64,000 bases of DNA from an uncultured Pseudomonadota bacterium. GTDB taxonomy: Bacteria; Myxococcota_A; UBA796; SXON01. The stretch lies in assembly GCA_903885375.1 (NCBI GenBank), contig CAISIK010000129.1, forward strand, positions 124,001 through 188,000, read 5' to 3'. Below are positions 28,068 through 37,266 of the stretch, piece after piece. A model generated the notes under the pieces. That model was not told the origin of the DNA. It worked only from the letters and a program-made list of their open reading frames with translations, and did not search any database. The first letter of the stretch is position 1. Each line of letters opens with the position of its first letter. A program made the translations under genes and the position numbers.

Positions 28068-29231
28068 TCAGGGCAGCGCGACCAGCTCGTTCACCGCCCA
28101 CCGCACCGACTCGCTGAGCGGCGACTCGTCCTCGTCCGGCAACAGCCAGCCCTCTCCTGCCGCGAGCGAGAGCGTGGCGTTCGCCTCGTTCTCGTCGCCG
28201 AGACCGCTCGCCGCGCTCCCGGGGTTCAGGCGCACCCAGGCGGCGCCAGCACGTTGCAATGCCTCGCCGAGCCCGAACACGTGCGGGTGGTCCTCGAGCT
28301 CCGGGATGGCGTGGTCGGTCTCCGACGCGAGGATCATGAACGGCAGGCCAGGGAACCGCGAGACGACCGCCGCCGAAGCGAGCGCCGCATCGCGCTCGGA
28401 CCAGAACCGCTCCGAGTCTTCCGGGGTGGCCCAACCGAGCGCACCGACCCCCGCGACCTCGGCGGCCGCGAGGAGGCGAGGCGAAAGGGCGCGGAGTTCG
28501 GAGGCGGGGTCGATGGTGCCGACGAGCGGCGTCTCCCCCTCGCAGGCGCCATCGCCGTCGAGGTCGAAACAACGCACACCGGAGCTCTGCCCGAACCCGA
28601 CGGAAGGCAGCGCGCACTGGATGGCCGCGTGCTCGTCCAGCTCGCAGGACCCCGCCGCGTAGAGCGCGTCATCGCCGGCGAACTCGTGGTTCACGAACTG
28701 CGGGCCGGCCGGCGTTTCCCACGTGAGCATGCCCACGGGCTCGGGCACATCGAGGGCGGCATCGGCGAGGGTGGCGAAGGCGACGTTCCCGCCGTTGCTC
28801 ATGCCGAAGAGCACGACCCGATCGGGATCAGCGGCAGGCGCGCGGTCGACGAGACGGCAACCGGCGGCGTCGTGGTCCACCCCCGCCGCGTACCGAAGGG
28901 CCGCGGCGACGGCGGCGCGCCCCAGCGGCCCCCGCCGATCGTCGAGCCCATCCCCCCAATCGGCACCGGCGAGCGCGGGGCGAACGACCACCACACCCTC
29001 CGGCACCACCCCGGAGCTCTCCGACTGCGGCTCGGCGCTCCAGGCGCCGAAGACCTGCACCATCACCGGCTGGCCGGCGAGCGCTACGCTCGGCCTGAGC
29101 ACCCGCGCCTCGATGCGCCCGACGTCGGCCTCGAGCTCGATGGCCGCTCCGTCGTCCCCAACCTCCTCCTCCGCGGGCACGAGGCAGGGGTCCGGCTCCT
29201 CACAGCCGAGCGCGAGCGCGAGCCAGATCAC
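28068..29231 (-). CDS. alpha/beta-hydrolase-fold lipoprotein
   Basis: The protein is 387 aa from the GTG whose bases overlap the stop of the upstream pseudouridine synthase gene (GTGA); the frame stays open upstream. A lipobox is visible (MIWLALALGC, C10). The nucleophile elbow is GMSNGGNVAF, of the GxSxG type, and a late Asp/His pair (ASETDHAIPELEDHPHVFG) fits the rest of the triad. Cys pairs and a DLDGDGACEG calcium-type loop lie in the middle. It resembles secreted esterase/peptidase lipoproteins. The substrate is unknown. Confidence 0.7.
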   Translation of the reverse strand: MIWLALALGCEEPDPCLVPAEEEVGDDGAAIELEADVGRIEARVLRPSVALAGQPVMVQVFGAWSAEPQSESSGVVPEGVVVVRPALAGADWGDGLDDRRGPLGRAAVAAALRYAAGVDHDAAGCRLVDRAPAADPDRVVLFGMSNGGNVAFATLADAALDVPEPVGMLTWETPAGPQFVNHEFAGDDALYAAGSCELDEHAAIQCALPSVGFGQSSGVRCFDLDGDGACEGETPLVGTIDPASELRALSPRLLAAAEVAGVGALGWATPEDSERFWSERDAALASAAVVSRFPGLPFMILASETDHAIPELEDHPHVFGLGEALQRAGAAWVRLNPGSAASGLGDENEANATLSLAAGEGWLLPDEDESPLSESVRWAVNELVALP

Positions 29232-29857
29232 GAGGGCTCGCCCCCCGACGGCGCCGGCAGCTCGGCGCCCCAGGACTCCCGGAAGGCGGGCGGCGGCGCC
29301 ACCGTGAGGAAGAGGCGGTCGTTGGGCCGCGGCCACGGGAGCACGATCCACCAGGCGTGCAGCGCCAGCGGCCGACCCGCGGGGCCGCCGTACGCCTCGT
29401 CGCCGAGGAGCGGCGCACCCGCCGCCGCGAGGTGGGCCCGGACCTGGTGCGTGCGCCCGGTTTCGGGGAAAGCCTCCACGAGCAGGCGGCCCTCGTGCCG
29501 GGCGCGCACCCGCCAACGCGTGAGCGACGGCCGCCCCGAGCCCACCTGCACGCGCCCCCGCTTCCAATCGCCGAGCGCCAGCCGGCACTCCCCTTCATCG
29601 GGCAGCGCCCCCGAGCACACCGCGAGGTAGCCCTTGCCCACGCGGCGCTCCGCGAACGCCGCGTTGACGCTCCGGTGCCCCGCGGGCGTTCGCGCCATCA
29701 CCAGCACCCCGCTGGTATCGGCATCCAGGCGATGGCACACCAGGAGGCCGGTGTCGGCTTCCATCGAAGGACCGCCCTCGCGAGCCGGGACGGTGGGCAG
29801 GCCGGCCGGCTTGTCGAAGACCACGAGATGCGGGTCGCGGTAGAGGACAGGCACCAC
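29228..29857 (-). CDS. RluA-family pseudouridine synthase
   Basis: The protein is 209 aa from GTG 29857; a second GTG follows directly. The catalytic loop is HRLDADTSGVLVMA, with the Asp of RLDxxTSG, followed by KGYLAVCSG and ETGRTHQVRAHLAAAGAPLLGD, the RluA signature. It lacks an S4 domain and is short for RluD, fitting the RluA/TruC-like single-domain class that modifies U in rRNA or tRNA. It is divergent from the Lon-like protease gene across 21 bases. Confidence 0.88.
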   Translation of the reverse strand: MVPVLYRDPHLVVFDKPAGLPTVPAREGGPSMEADTGLLVCHRLDADTSGVLVMARTPAGHRSVNAAFAERRVGKGYLAVCSGALPDEGECRLALGDWKRGRVQVGSGRPSLTRWRVRARHEGRLLVEAFPETGRTHQVRAHLAAAGAPLLGDEAYGGPAGRPLALHAWWIVLPWPRPNDRLFLTVAPPPAFRESWGAELPAPSGGEPS

Positions 29858-29878
29858 GGCCGTTACATACCCCGCCAG

Positions 29879-32266
29879 ATGACCGCCAGACTCCTGTCTC
29901 CCGACCAGCTCACCTGGCGGCTCCCCGACATCTCCCTCCCCTTCAAGACCACGGCCGAGGTGAAACCCCTCGACGCGTTCATCGGGCAGGACCCCGCCCT
30001 GGCCGCGATGCGCCGCGCAGTGGAGATCCGGGGCCCCGGCTTCAACGTCTTCGTGTCCGGGCCCCGCTCCACCGGTCGCCTCGGCAGCATCGGCCGCATC
30101 CTCGAGGAGCTCGCCCCGCCTCGTCGTGCCGCGCGTGACTTCGTGTACGTGCGCAACTTCGTCGACCCGGCGCGGCCCCGCCTGCTCGCCTTCCCGCCGG
30201 GGCGAGGCCTCGCGTTTCGGAAGGAGCTCCTGCGCGTGGCCGCGATGCTTTTGGAAGAGGTGCCGCGCCTCCTGAACCGCGACGATGTGCGCGTGCGCCG
30301 CGAGAGCATCCGGCAGGCTTCGGAGCTCTCCCAGCACAAGGCGATCGGCGCCATCGAAACGCAGGCCGAGGAGTGGGGCTTCGTGCTTGCGGCCGTGGAG
30401 GACGAGGACGGCCCCAGCCGCCCGGGCGTGCTCTGGCGTCGCCCGGACGTGGGCGGCGGCGGGGAGACGGACGAGGAGGACGACGACGGCAACCTCCTCA
30501 CCCGCGCCGAGCTGCAATTGGCGGCGGAGGCCGGCGAGCTGGAGCTGGAAGGCGGCATCGAGGAGGTGCTGGCCCGCTGGGACGAGCTGGAGAGCCGGCT
30601 GGCGAAGGGCCTTGACGAGGCGCGCACGCAAATGCTGGCGGCGATGCGGTCGGTGAGCGAGGCCGAGGCCGTCGCGGTGCGAGCCGGGGTGGCGCCGCTC
30701 CTCCGGGAGCTGTCGCGTCGCTGGAGCGCCGCCCGTGGCTGGCTCGGCGAGCTCCTCGAGGAGCTCGTGGAGTCACCCGAGTGGTTCGACGCCGAGACCC
30801 CCGACCACGAGTCCCTCTTCTCCGCGTTCGGCGCCAACCTCGTTCACCTCGGCAGGCGATCGCGTTTGGCGCCGCTCGTCACCGTCACCAACCCCACCTG
30901 GGCGCAGCTGCTCGGTGGCCTCGAAGGCGAGCCCGGCGCGACCGATCACCGCTCCATCCGCGGGGGCGCGCTGCTCGACGCCGACGGCGGATGGCTGCTC
31001 CTGAACGCCTCCGACCTCCTGCAGGAGCCGGGCGTCTGGAAGGTGCTCAAACGCGCGCTCATCGGCGGCGAGATCGACGTCCAGAACCCCGAAGGCCCGG
31101 GCGGAGCCAGCACCGGCCTGCGTCCGGACCCCATCCCGCTCGATGTGAAGGTGGTCCTCGCCGGCGAGCCCTCCATCTTCGGGGCGTTGTTCTATGGCGA
31201 CCCCGACTTCCGCAACCTCTTCAAGATCAAGGCGGAGTTCGAGGAGGACGCCGAGATCACCCCCGAGGTGCTCGAGGACTACGCCCGCTTCTGCTCCCGG
31301 ATCATCAAGAGTGAAGGTCACCTCGCCTACTCCCGCGCTGCGGTCGGTCGGCTGCTCCGGTGGGCCGTACGCCAGACCGGGCGCGGCGGGCGCATCACCA
31401 CGCAGATGGGCACCCTCGCCGATCTCCTCCGGGAATCGGCGTGCGAGGCCACCGTGGATGACGCGAACATCGTGCACGGCCGCCACGTGGAGGCCGCCCT
31501 GCAGGCCCGGCGGTACCGCGATGGCCTCGCAGAGCGCCGCACCCTCGAGCTCATCGAACGGGGCGTGATGGCGGTGTCGGTCGATGGCGAACGGGTCGGC
31601 CAGATCAACGCGCTCGTGGTCTACCACCTCGGCGGCCACGACTTCGGCCGCCCGATGCGGATCACCGCCACGGTCGGGGTGGGACGCATGGGCGTCGCGA
31701 GCATCGAACGCCTCGTGGGCTTCTCCGGGCGCAGCCACGACAAGGGCGTGCAGATCTTCACCGGCTGGCTCCAGTCCCAACTCGGGCAGACGCGCACCTT
31801 CAACTTCAACGCCAGCGTCGCCTTCGAGCAGAGCTACGGCCGCGTGGATGGCGACAGCGCCAGCACCACCGAGCTCTACGCGCTGCTCTCCGCCTTGTCG
31901 GGCCGGCCCATCCAGCAGGGCGTCGCCGTGACCGGTTCGGTGAACCAGTTCGGCGAGGTGCAGGGCGTCGGGGGCGTGAACGAGAAGATCGAGGGCTACT
32001 TCCGCACCTGCCTCGCCGTGGGGCTCACGGGCCGCCAGGGGGTGCTCATCCCCGCCGCGAACGTGACCGACCTCTGCCTCGACGACGACGTGATCGCCGC
32101 GTGCCAGAAAGGAACCTTCCGCATCTGGAGCGCCTCCACTGTGGCCGATGGCGTGGAGATGTTGATGCAGGCGCCGCTCGAGACGGTCCTCGAGGAGTGC
32201 GGGGCCACGCTCGATCGGTACCAGGAGATCGCCCGCCTGCGGGGTCGGGGCGTGCGCACCGGCTGA
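29879..32266 (+). CDS. Lon-like (COG1067-type) AAA protease
   Basis: The protein is 795 aa from the ATG at 29879. The N-terminal half is an AAA region with GPRSTGRLGS (61-70), a Walker A in which Lys is replaced by Arg (R67), and GGWLLLNASDLL in the Walker B place. The middle has a long helical insertion (about 150-290). The C-terminal S16 protease domain has S660 in DGDSAS and K703 in NEKIEG, the Lon Ser-Lys dyad. This belongs to the LonB/YcbZ-type soluble proteases. The ATPase may be weak or non-canonical. Confidence 0.84.
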   Translation: MTARLLSPDQLTWRLPDISLPFKTTAEVKPLDAFIGQDPALAAMRRAVEIRGPGFNVFVSGPRSTGRLGSIGRILEELAPPRRAARDFVYVRNFVDPARPRLLAFPPGRGLAFRKELLRVAAMLLEEVPRLLNRDDVRVRRESIRQASELSQHKAIGAIETQAEEWGFVLAAVEDEDGPSRPGVLWRRPDVGGGGETDEEDDDGNLLTRAELQLAAEAGELELEGGIEEVLARWDELESRLAKGLDEARTQMLAAMRSVSEAEAVAVRAGVAPLLRELSRRWSAARGWLGELLEELVESPEWFDAETPDHESLFSAFGANLVHLGRRSRLAPLVTVTNPTWAQLLGGLEGEPGATDHRSIRGGALLDADGGWLLLNASDLLQEPGVWKVLKRALIGGEIDVQNPEGPGGASTGLRPDPIPLDVKVVLAGEPSIFGALFYGDPDFRNLFKIKAEFEEDAEITPEVLEDYARFCSRIIKSEGHLAYSRAAVGRLLRWAVRQTGRGGRITTQMGTLADLLRESACEATVDDANIVHGRHVEAALQARRYRDGLAERRTLELIERGVMAVSVDGERVGQINALVVYHLGGHDFGRPMRITATVGVGRMGVASIERLVGFSGRSHDKGVQIFTGWLQSQLGQTRTFNFNASVAFEQSYGRVDGDSASTTELYALLSALSGRPIQQGVAVTGSVNQFGEVQGVGGVNEKIEGYFRTCLAVGLTGRQGVLIPAANVTDLCLDDDVIAACQKGTFRIWSASTVADGVEMLMQAPLETVLEECGATLDRYQEIARLRGRGVRTG

Positions 32267-32281
32267 GCCGGCGGCCGTCCG

Positions 32282-32956
32282 TCATCCGCGGCGGAGGGCG
32301 AACCAGGCCCGCCAGCGCCAGAGGCGGTCCTGACGGCGCTTGTAGGGCGGTGCGCCCACGGTGGTGGAGAGCGCCAACCCCCAGAGGCGGCGCGCCTCCG
32401 CGGGCTGCCCGGCAGCGCTCGCCGCGCTCCCCGCCTTGTACCAGGCTTCGGCGAACGAACCGTGCACCCCCGTGGCCAACTGGTAGGCGGCAAGCGCCTC
32501 GGCGGGCCGGCGTGCGCCCATCAGCGCATCCCCGAGCACTACCCCTGGCTCGCCCCATCGCAGGTCTCGACGGAGGCGCAGGGCCTCGAGCACCTCGGCC
32601 CGCCCCTCGTCGATCACGCCCCGGGCGAGCAGAGCGCGGCCCCGGTGGTAGTGGGCGAGCTCGTTCTCGGGGTACCGCCGCAACACCTCCGTCAGGAGCT
32701 GCTCCGCCGTTTCGGGTTCGCGGGAGGCCAAGAGGCCCGCCAGCTCGGTGCGCACGACCAGATCGTGGGGGTTCAGCGCATACCCATCGCGCAGCTTTCG
32801 CACCCGTTGGAACCGACGCCACGGCCCCAGCAGGTCGGGCAGCCGCCCCACCCACCAGCTTCCGCCCGCCAACCACAGGCCTGCCACCGCGAGGATGCCC
32901 AGAAGCGGGCTCTGCGTGAGCCAGGAGACGCCGACGTAGAGGAGCCAGGTCTTCAC
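32282..32956 (-). CDS. membrane-anchored TPR protein
   Basis: The protein is 224 aa from GTG 32956; a GTG 11 codons upstream is an alternative. Residues about 5-35 hold one membrane segment (WLLYVGVSWL, LLGILAVAGLWLAGG). The remainder is tetratricopeptide repeats (AEQLLTEVLRRYPENELAHY, RPAEALAAYQLATGVHGSFA) ending in a basic Trp-rich tail (RRQDRLWRWRAWFALRRG). It probably scaffolds an inner-membrane complex. No partner is evident. It ends just after the Lon-like gene, convergent. Confidence 0.68.
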   Translation of the reverse strand: MKTWLLYVGVSWLTQSPLLGILAVAGLWLAGGSWWVGRLPDLLGPWRRFQRVRKLRDGYALNPHDLVVRTELAGLLASREPETAEQLLTEVLRRYPENELAHYHRGRALLARGVIDEGRAEVLEALRLRRDLRWGEPGVVLGDALMGARRPAEALAAYQLATGVHGSFAEAWYKAGSAASAAGQPAEARRLWGLALSTTVGAPPYKRRQDRLWRWRAWFALRRG

Positions 32957-33030
32957 GCGCCCACTTATCCCGAGCGGTCCGCTGGGCACGAACGCCCAGC
33001 CCCTCCGGCCAGGCGGGCCGAGGCCCCTCC

Positions 33031-34527
33031 TCAGCCCTCGCAGCTCACCGCGGAGACGTACTCCACATCGAGCTCCGCGCCGAAGACCGGGGCCGCCTCG
33101 ACGGGGATGACCACCTCGTTGGTGGCTTCATCCCACCACCAGCCGGTGAGCGGCGCGTGATCGGCCTCGACCACCACGCTTCCTGGCACCGGCACCTCCG
33201 CCAGCGGGTAGCGCATCTCCTCCAGGCTGGGCGGGAAGTCGGCGAAGCTTTCGAAGGCGGTCACCCAGCTCTCCTCGCAAACGTCGCCGAGCGCCCCTTC
33301 GTAGCTTGAAGCGAGGCTCCCGTAGGCGCTGGCTCCGCCGCCGCAGCCACCGCTCGTGGGCACGAGCGCGCTGATCCGCAGCGAGACGCCATCGGGGAGC
33401 GCCGCAGCCAACACCTCGGCCTGCGCCGCCACGTCGGTGGAAGGGGCGGTGAGCGCTACGAGGACCACATCGAGGGCGGCGCCCTCCCTCCGCCACCCGT
33501 CGAGACAGGAGCCCGCCGACGACTCGGCGATCGCGGCCTGAACGAGTCCGAGGAGGTCGTCGTCCCAGCGGCCGCCGGCGGCATCGAAACCATGCCCCAC
33601 GATCGCCTGCAGGCGGAGCACGCTGTCGCCCACCTCGCTGTAGTACGGCCGTTCGCTCGGACAGTCCGCACCGCTCCCGAGCGAGGTGACCTGCACGTCC
33701 ACGACGCTCTGGTGGAGGCGCTCGGCGTACGCGGTCGACGCGGCGGCGAGCCGGGGATCGCCGCCGAAGGCCCCCCCTTCCACGGCGAAGATCACGTCCG
33801 TGGTCTGGGTGGGGGCGTACCGGAAGGACTCGTGCACACTCGCGCCTTCGTACGCCAGCGCGCCCAGGCTCACCGCCGCGACCGGCATGAGCGGGTCGTT
33901 GCTCGACAGCGTGAGCACCCCGCCGCGCTGCCCGCCCGACGCCGGACGGAACGCGAATTCGACCTGGCCCTCCTCGCCCGGCAGCAGCTCGGGCGGCCAA
34001 CCGGTGAGCTCGAAGTCCTCGCCGTCGATCGCGGCGTCGAGCGTCAGCGCTTCGCTGCCGTCGTTCACGACCGTCACGCTGGCCGCGCCCGCACACCCGA
34101 GCACCGTGGCGGGAATGGCGGGTGCTTCCGCCCGGATGACCGGCGCATGCCCCACGCCCACGAGGTGGATCGCCTCCCCGCCCGGGTCGAAGCGCACGTG
34201 CGCGCTGCCGGTCCGCTCCGTGCCCGGCGTGAACACCGCCTCGACCACGAGCGATTCCCCCTCCTGGAGCGTGAGGATCGGCAGGGCCTCGATGCGGAAC
34301 ACGTCGGCGTCGCCCACAGGCTCGTCGTGGCCGGTCACGGTGACCACGTCGGTGCCGAGGTTGGTGATGGTCAGCTCCCGGCGGCTTTCACCCTGCCGGG
34401 TGACGGACACCTCGCCGAAATCGAGCGTGGCGGGGCTGACGACGATCCGCTCGGACTCGAACGAACCATCGTCCGATTCCGGCCAGGGGGCGATGGGCTC
34501 GCACCCGAGGACGAACAACGCCAGCAC
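33031..34527 (-). CDS. choice-of-anchor-D lipoprotein with degenerate VWA-like domain
   Basis: The protein is 498 aa from GTG 34527, where a lipobox starts (MLALFVLGC, C9). Residues about 28-240 form two Ig-like domains of the ASPM/SPD-2/Hydin type (LDFGEVSVTRQGESRRELTI, FRPASGGQRGGVLTLSSNDP). Residues about 255-480 have the fold pattern of a von Willebrand A domain, but the MIDAS motif that normally reads DxSxS is DVIFAVEGGAFGG, so metal binding is unlikely. It follows the caspase-like gene by 94 bases and is probably part of that unit. Confidence 0.72.
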   Translation of the reverse strand: MLALFVLGCEPIAPWPESDDGSFESERIVVSPATLDFGEVSVTRQGESRRELTITNLGTDVVTVTGHDEPVGDADVFRIEALPILTLQEGESLVVEAVFTPGTERTGSAHVRFDPGGEAIHLVGVGHAPVIRAEAPAIPATVLGCAGAASVTVVNDGSEALTLDAAIDGEDFELTGWPPELLPGEEGQVEFAFRPASGGQRGGVLTLSSNDPLMPVAAVSLGALAYEGASVHESFRYAPTQTTDVIFAVEGGAFGGDPRLAAASTAYAERLHQSVVDVQVTSLGSGADCPSERPYYSEVGDSVLRLQAIVGHGFDAAGGRWDDDLLGLVQAAIAESSAGSCLDGWRREGAALDVVLVALTAPSTDVAAQAEVLAAALPDGVSLRISALVPTSGGCGGGASAYGSLASSYEGALGDVCEESWVTAFESFADFPPSLEEMRYPLAEVPVPGSVVVEADHAPLTGWWWDEATNEVVIPVEAAPVFGAELDVEYVSAVSCEG

Positions 34528-34621
34528 GCAGGGAATGGTAGCGCGTCGGCCGCGCGATGGGCGCAGATTCGCGCCGAAACCCGGGGCCGGTCGCGGCCCA
34601 TCGCCCCTTCCCCGCTCGTTC

Positions 34622-36202
34622 CTACCGCAACGAGGAGGCCATGCCCACGCGAAGCGAGGCGCCCCACACCGGGCCGAGCTCGCCGTAGATCGGCTCGATC
34701 CCGCCCCAACCATCGAGGCGCGTGCTCAGGCTGAGGCTGTCGGACACCGGCACGTCCACCCCGAGCGCGAGGCCCGCTGCGCCGCCGGCATCCGCCTGGG
34801 AGCCGAACTCGCTGGTGCGCCAGTTGTCGCGCACATCGGCCGTCACGGCCATCCAGCCGGGACCGAACGCGGGGCCCACGCCGACGCCCGCGGCCAGGGT
34901 GCCCGACGTCTGGTCGACCGACTCGCCCGCCGCGACGCCGGCGCCGAAGTCGGCGCTCACGTGCAGCTCCGTGCGCCACGGGCCATCGAGGCGGACCGGG
35001 TTTGCCCAGACCACCGCCGCGCCGCCGCCAAAGGGCAGGAGCGCGTCGTTGCCGAGGTGCACGCCACCGCCGGCCAGCACGCCGATCGTGGACTGGCGCC
35101 GCCGCAACAGCGACTCGAGCGGGAGGGTCTGCCCGGCGACGACCCGCACCCGCTCCTTGAGCAGCGTGCGCCCGTCGGCGGTTTGGACCTCCACGTCCTG
35201 TACGCCCGGCTCCACCGCGTAGAGGCCGGGCAGCTCGCCCCGGGCGGTTCCGTTCACGAGCAGGCGCGCGCGGGAGAGCACGGAATCGACGGCCGCGAGC
35301 AGCGCGCGTTCGGCGGTGGCCCGGAGGCTCCGCGCCCCGCTCAGGAAGATCTCCTCGCGGCCCACAATGCGGTATTCGGCCCGGGGAATCTGGAGGCCGC
35401 CCGTCCACGCCATGGTGGCATCGCGGGCGTGCTGGTGGGCCTCCATCACGTCGACGAGCCCGTCGCCATCGAGGTCGGCGGCCGAGCGCGAGGTGGTGAG
35501 CGCATCGATGAGGAAGTGGGTGTACACGCCGTTCTTGAGCGTGCTGTCCTCCATCGCGGGCTGCCAGAACTGGGCGGCGTAGAGCCGCGCTTCGCTCTCG
35601 GAGACGTCGAGCGTAGCGCGCGGAGCGGGCGGCTCGCCACGGAACCCGCTCAACAGTTGCTGCGTGGGCGAAGAAACGGCGCTGCGGCTGCCGGAGCGGC
35701 CGTTGTGGCAGGTGTCGAGGATGAGCGCACGGCGGCGGGCCGGCAGGTCGTGCAGCATCGCCTCCACGTCGGCGACGGCGAGGCCAGTGGTCTGCGGCGA
35801 CTCCAGCCGACCGTCGGACGGGAGGAAGAAGAGCTGGCTCCCTTCGACGGGATCGATGGCGAGGGTGCCATGGCCCGAGAGGTAGAGCAGGAAGGTGTCA
35901 TCCCGCTGGAGGTCGGCCGTGGCGACCTGCAACGAGCGGAGCAGCTGCTCCCGCGAGGTGGCCGCCCGGCCGCTGATCACGAAGACGCGGTCGAAGCCGC
36001 CCACGTCGGGGGAGCCGAGCACGGCCCCGAGATCACGCGCGTCCTTCTCGGGGAACTGGAGGCCTTGAAGGTCGGGATCGGCGTAGTCCTGGACGCCCAC
36101 CAGCACCGCGACCCGACGGGACTTGAAGGCCGGATCGGCCGCGCCGGTCGCCACGCTCACCACGCCGGCGAAGGCGCCCGACACGAGCACGAGCGGCATC
36201 AT
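34622..36202 (-). CDS. caspase-like (C14) protein with outer-membrane-type tail
   Basis: The protein is 526 aa. A signal peptide spans residues 1-22. The caspase fold spans about 30-290 with the dyad H111 (YLSGHG) and C165 (LDTCHNG), and an EF-hand loop with D243, D245, D247, D251 and E254 (DLDGDGLVDVME). Residues about 305-365 are PEGA-like (ARLLVNGTARGELPG). The last 160 residues are beta strands ending in VGMASSLR, consistent with a barrel. It is overlapped by the anti-sigma gene upstream. Calcium-regulated proteolysis outside the inner membrane is the inference. Confidence 0.8.
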   Translation of the reverse strand: MMPLVLVSGAFAGVVSVATGAADPAFKSRRVAVLVGVQDYADPDLQGLQFPEKDARDLGAVLGSPDVGGFDRVFVISGRAATSREQLLRSLQVATADLQRDDTFLLYLSGHGTLAIDPVEGSQLFFLPSDGRLESPQTTGLAVADVEAMLHDLPARRRALILDTCHNGRSGSRSAVSSPTQQLLSGFRGEPPAPRATLDVSESEARLYAAQFWQPAMEDSTLKNGVYTHFLIDALTTSRSAADLDGDGLVDVMEAHQHARDATMAWTGGLQIPRAEYRIVGREEIFLSGARSLRATAERALLAAVDSVLSRARLLVNGTARGELPGLYAVEPGVQDVEVQTADGRTLLKERVRVVAGQTLPLESLLRRRQSTIGVLAGGGVHLGNDALLPFGGGAAVVWANPVRLDGPWRTELHVSADFGAGVAAGESVDQTSGTLAAGVGVGPAFGPGWMAVTADVRDNWRTSEFGSQADAGGAAGLALGVDVPVSDSLSLSTRLDGWGGIEPIYGELGPVWGASLRVGMASSLR

Positions 36203-36732
36203 GGCCCCACCGCCCGCACCGGGAACCGGATCGACTCGGAGGCGCCTTCGAGCGTGAATACCGCGGCCGGTTCGCCGGCTTCCAGCGTGTAGCCTACCGG
36301 GAGGTCGAACGGGCCGGCGGGGGCGCGGCCCTCCCAGACGACCGCCCCGTTGCGGAGGAGCTTCAGATCGACGGCCGTGGTGCTTTGCAAGCGGAACATG
36401 AGGGTGTCGCCGGCAGCATAGCGCTCACCGGGGGTGAACCGCGACAGTTCACCGGTCGGCCGACGCACGGCCACCCGAAGATCGACCACCGCGTGCGATT
36501 CGCCCGAACCGCGCTCGACCATCGTCTCGGGCCGACCCGCCTCGGGCGCGCGCACGACCATGAGCGACATCGCGGCCATCGCCGCCATCCCGAAGGCCGC
36601 GCCAAGCCGCACGCGCCAGGCCGCACGCGCCCGCTCCGACCGCACCGCGGCCAGCGTGCGCGCGCTCAGCGCCTCGGGAGGGGCAACGCCCCCGAGATCG
36701 GCGAACATCGTGTCGAGTTCGGTGTCGGTCAC
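36199..36732 (-). CDS. membrane anti-sigma-like protein with DUF4384-like domain
   Basis: The protein is 177 aa. The N-terminal 40 residues (cytoplasmic) precede a single membrane segment at about 43-61 (LGAAFGMAAMAAMSLMVV). Residues about 88-175 form a beta-rich domain (RFTPGERYAAGDTLMFRLQS) like DUF4384, often found near bacterial caspases. It overlaps the ECF sigma gene by four bases (ATGA), the usual place of the cognate anti-sigma factor. No zinc-finger (HxxxCxxC) is present, so it is not of the ZAS type. It overlaps the caspase gene by four bases. Confidence 0.72.
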   Translation of the reverse strand: MTDTELDTMFADLGGVAPPEALSARTLAAVRSERARAAWRVRLGAAFGMAAMAAMSLMVVRAPEAGRPETMVERGSGESHAVVDLRVAVRRPTGELSRFTPGERYAAGDTLMFRLQSTTAVDLKLLRNGAVVWEGRAPAGPFDLPVGYTLEAGEPAAVFTLEGASESIRFPVRAVGP

Positions 36733-37250
36733 GACACCTCCAGGAGCTCGCGCAGGCGGACGCGCGCCCGCGAAACCCGGGCCCGCGCATTGTCAGGCGA
36801 GATGTCGAGGGCGGCGGCCACCTCGTTGTGGTCCATCCCGAGCACCGCCGTAAGGACGAACGCCTCACGAAGCGTGTCGGGCAGCTCGGCAAGCGCGCGC
36901 TCGAGCTCAAGCCGCTCGGTGTGGTTCGCGTGGACGTACGGCTCCCACGCCTCGCCCAGCACCTCCGGACGGCGGGCCGCCGCACGCACCCGATCGCGGA
37001 CGGCGTTGGTGGCGATGCGGTAGAGCCAGCTCCGGAAGCTGCCCTCGTGGCTCGACCACGTGGCGCGCGCGCGGTGCACGCGCAGGAAGCTCTCCTGGAA
37101 GACATCGTCCGCCGCTTCGGGCTGCCGCGTCATGCGCAGGGCGTAGCCGTAGAGCCCGGCCCGGTGGCGTTCGAACAGCGTGGCGTACGCCGCTTCGCTG
37201 CCTTCCCGTACCGCGTCCATGAGCTCCTCGTCGGATTGCGGGCGACTCAC
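36729..37250 (-). CDS. ECF-type RNA polymerase sigma factor
   Basis: The protein is 173 aa from GTG 37250; a longer frame from an upstream ATG overlaps lnt and is less likely. Sigma region 2 is visible (AAYATLFERHRAGLYGYALR, DVFQESFLRVHRA, SFRSWLYRIATNAVRDR) and region 4 follows (LPDTLREAFVLTAVLGMDHN, then EVAAALDISPDNARARVSRA). It directs polymerase to an unknown regulon; the neighbouring anti-sigma and caspase genes are the first candidates. No autoregulated -35 GGAAC box could be placed with confidence. Confidence 0.88.
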   Translation of the reverse strand: MSRPQSDEELMDAVREGSEAAYATLFERHRAGLYGYALRMTRQPEAADDVFQESFLRVHRARATWSSHEGSFRSWLYRIATNAVRDRVRAAARRPEVLGEAWEPYVHANHTERLELERALAELPDTLREAFVLTAVLGMDHNEVAAALDISPDNARARVSRARVRLRELLEVS

Positions 37251-37266
37251 CCGACCCCCGCCGCTA

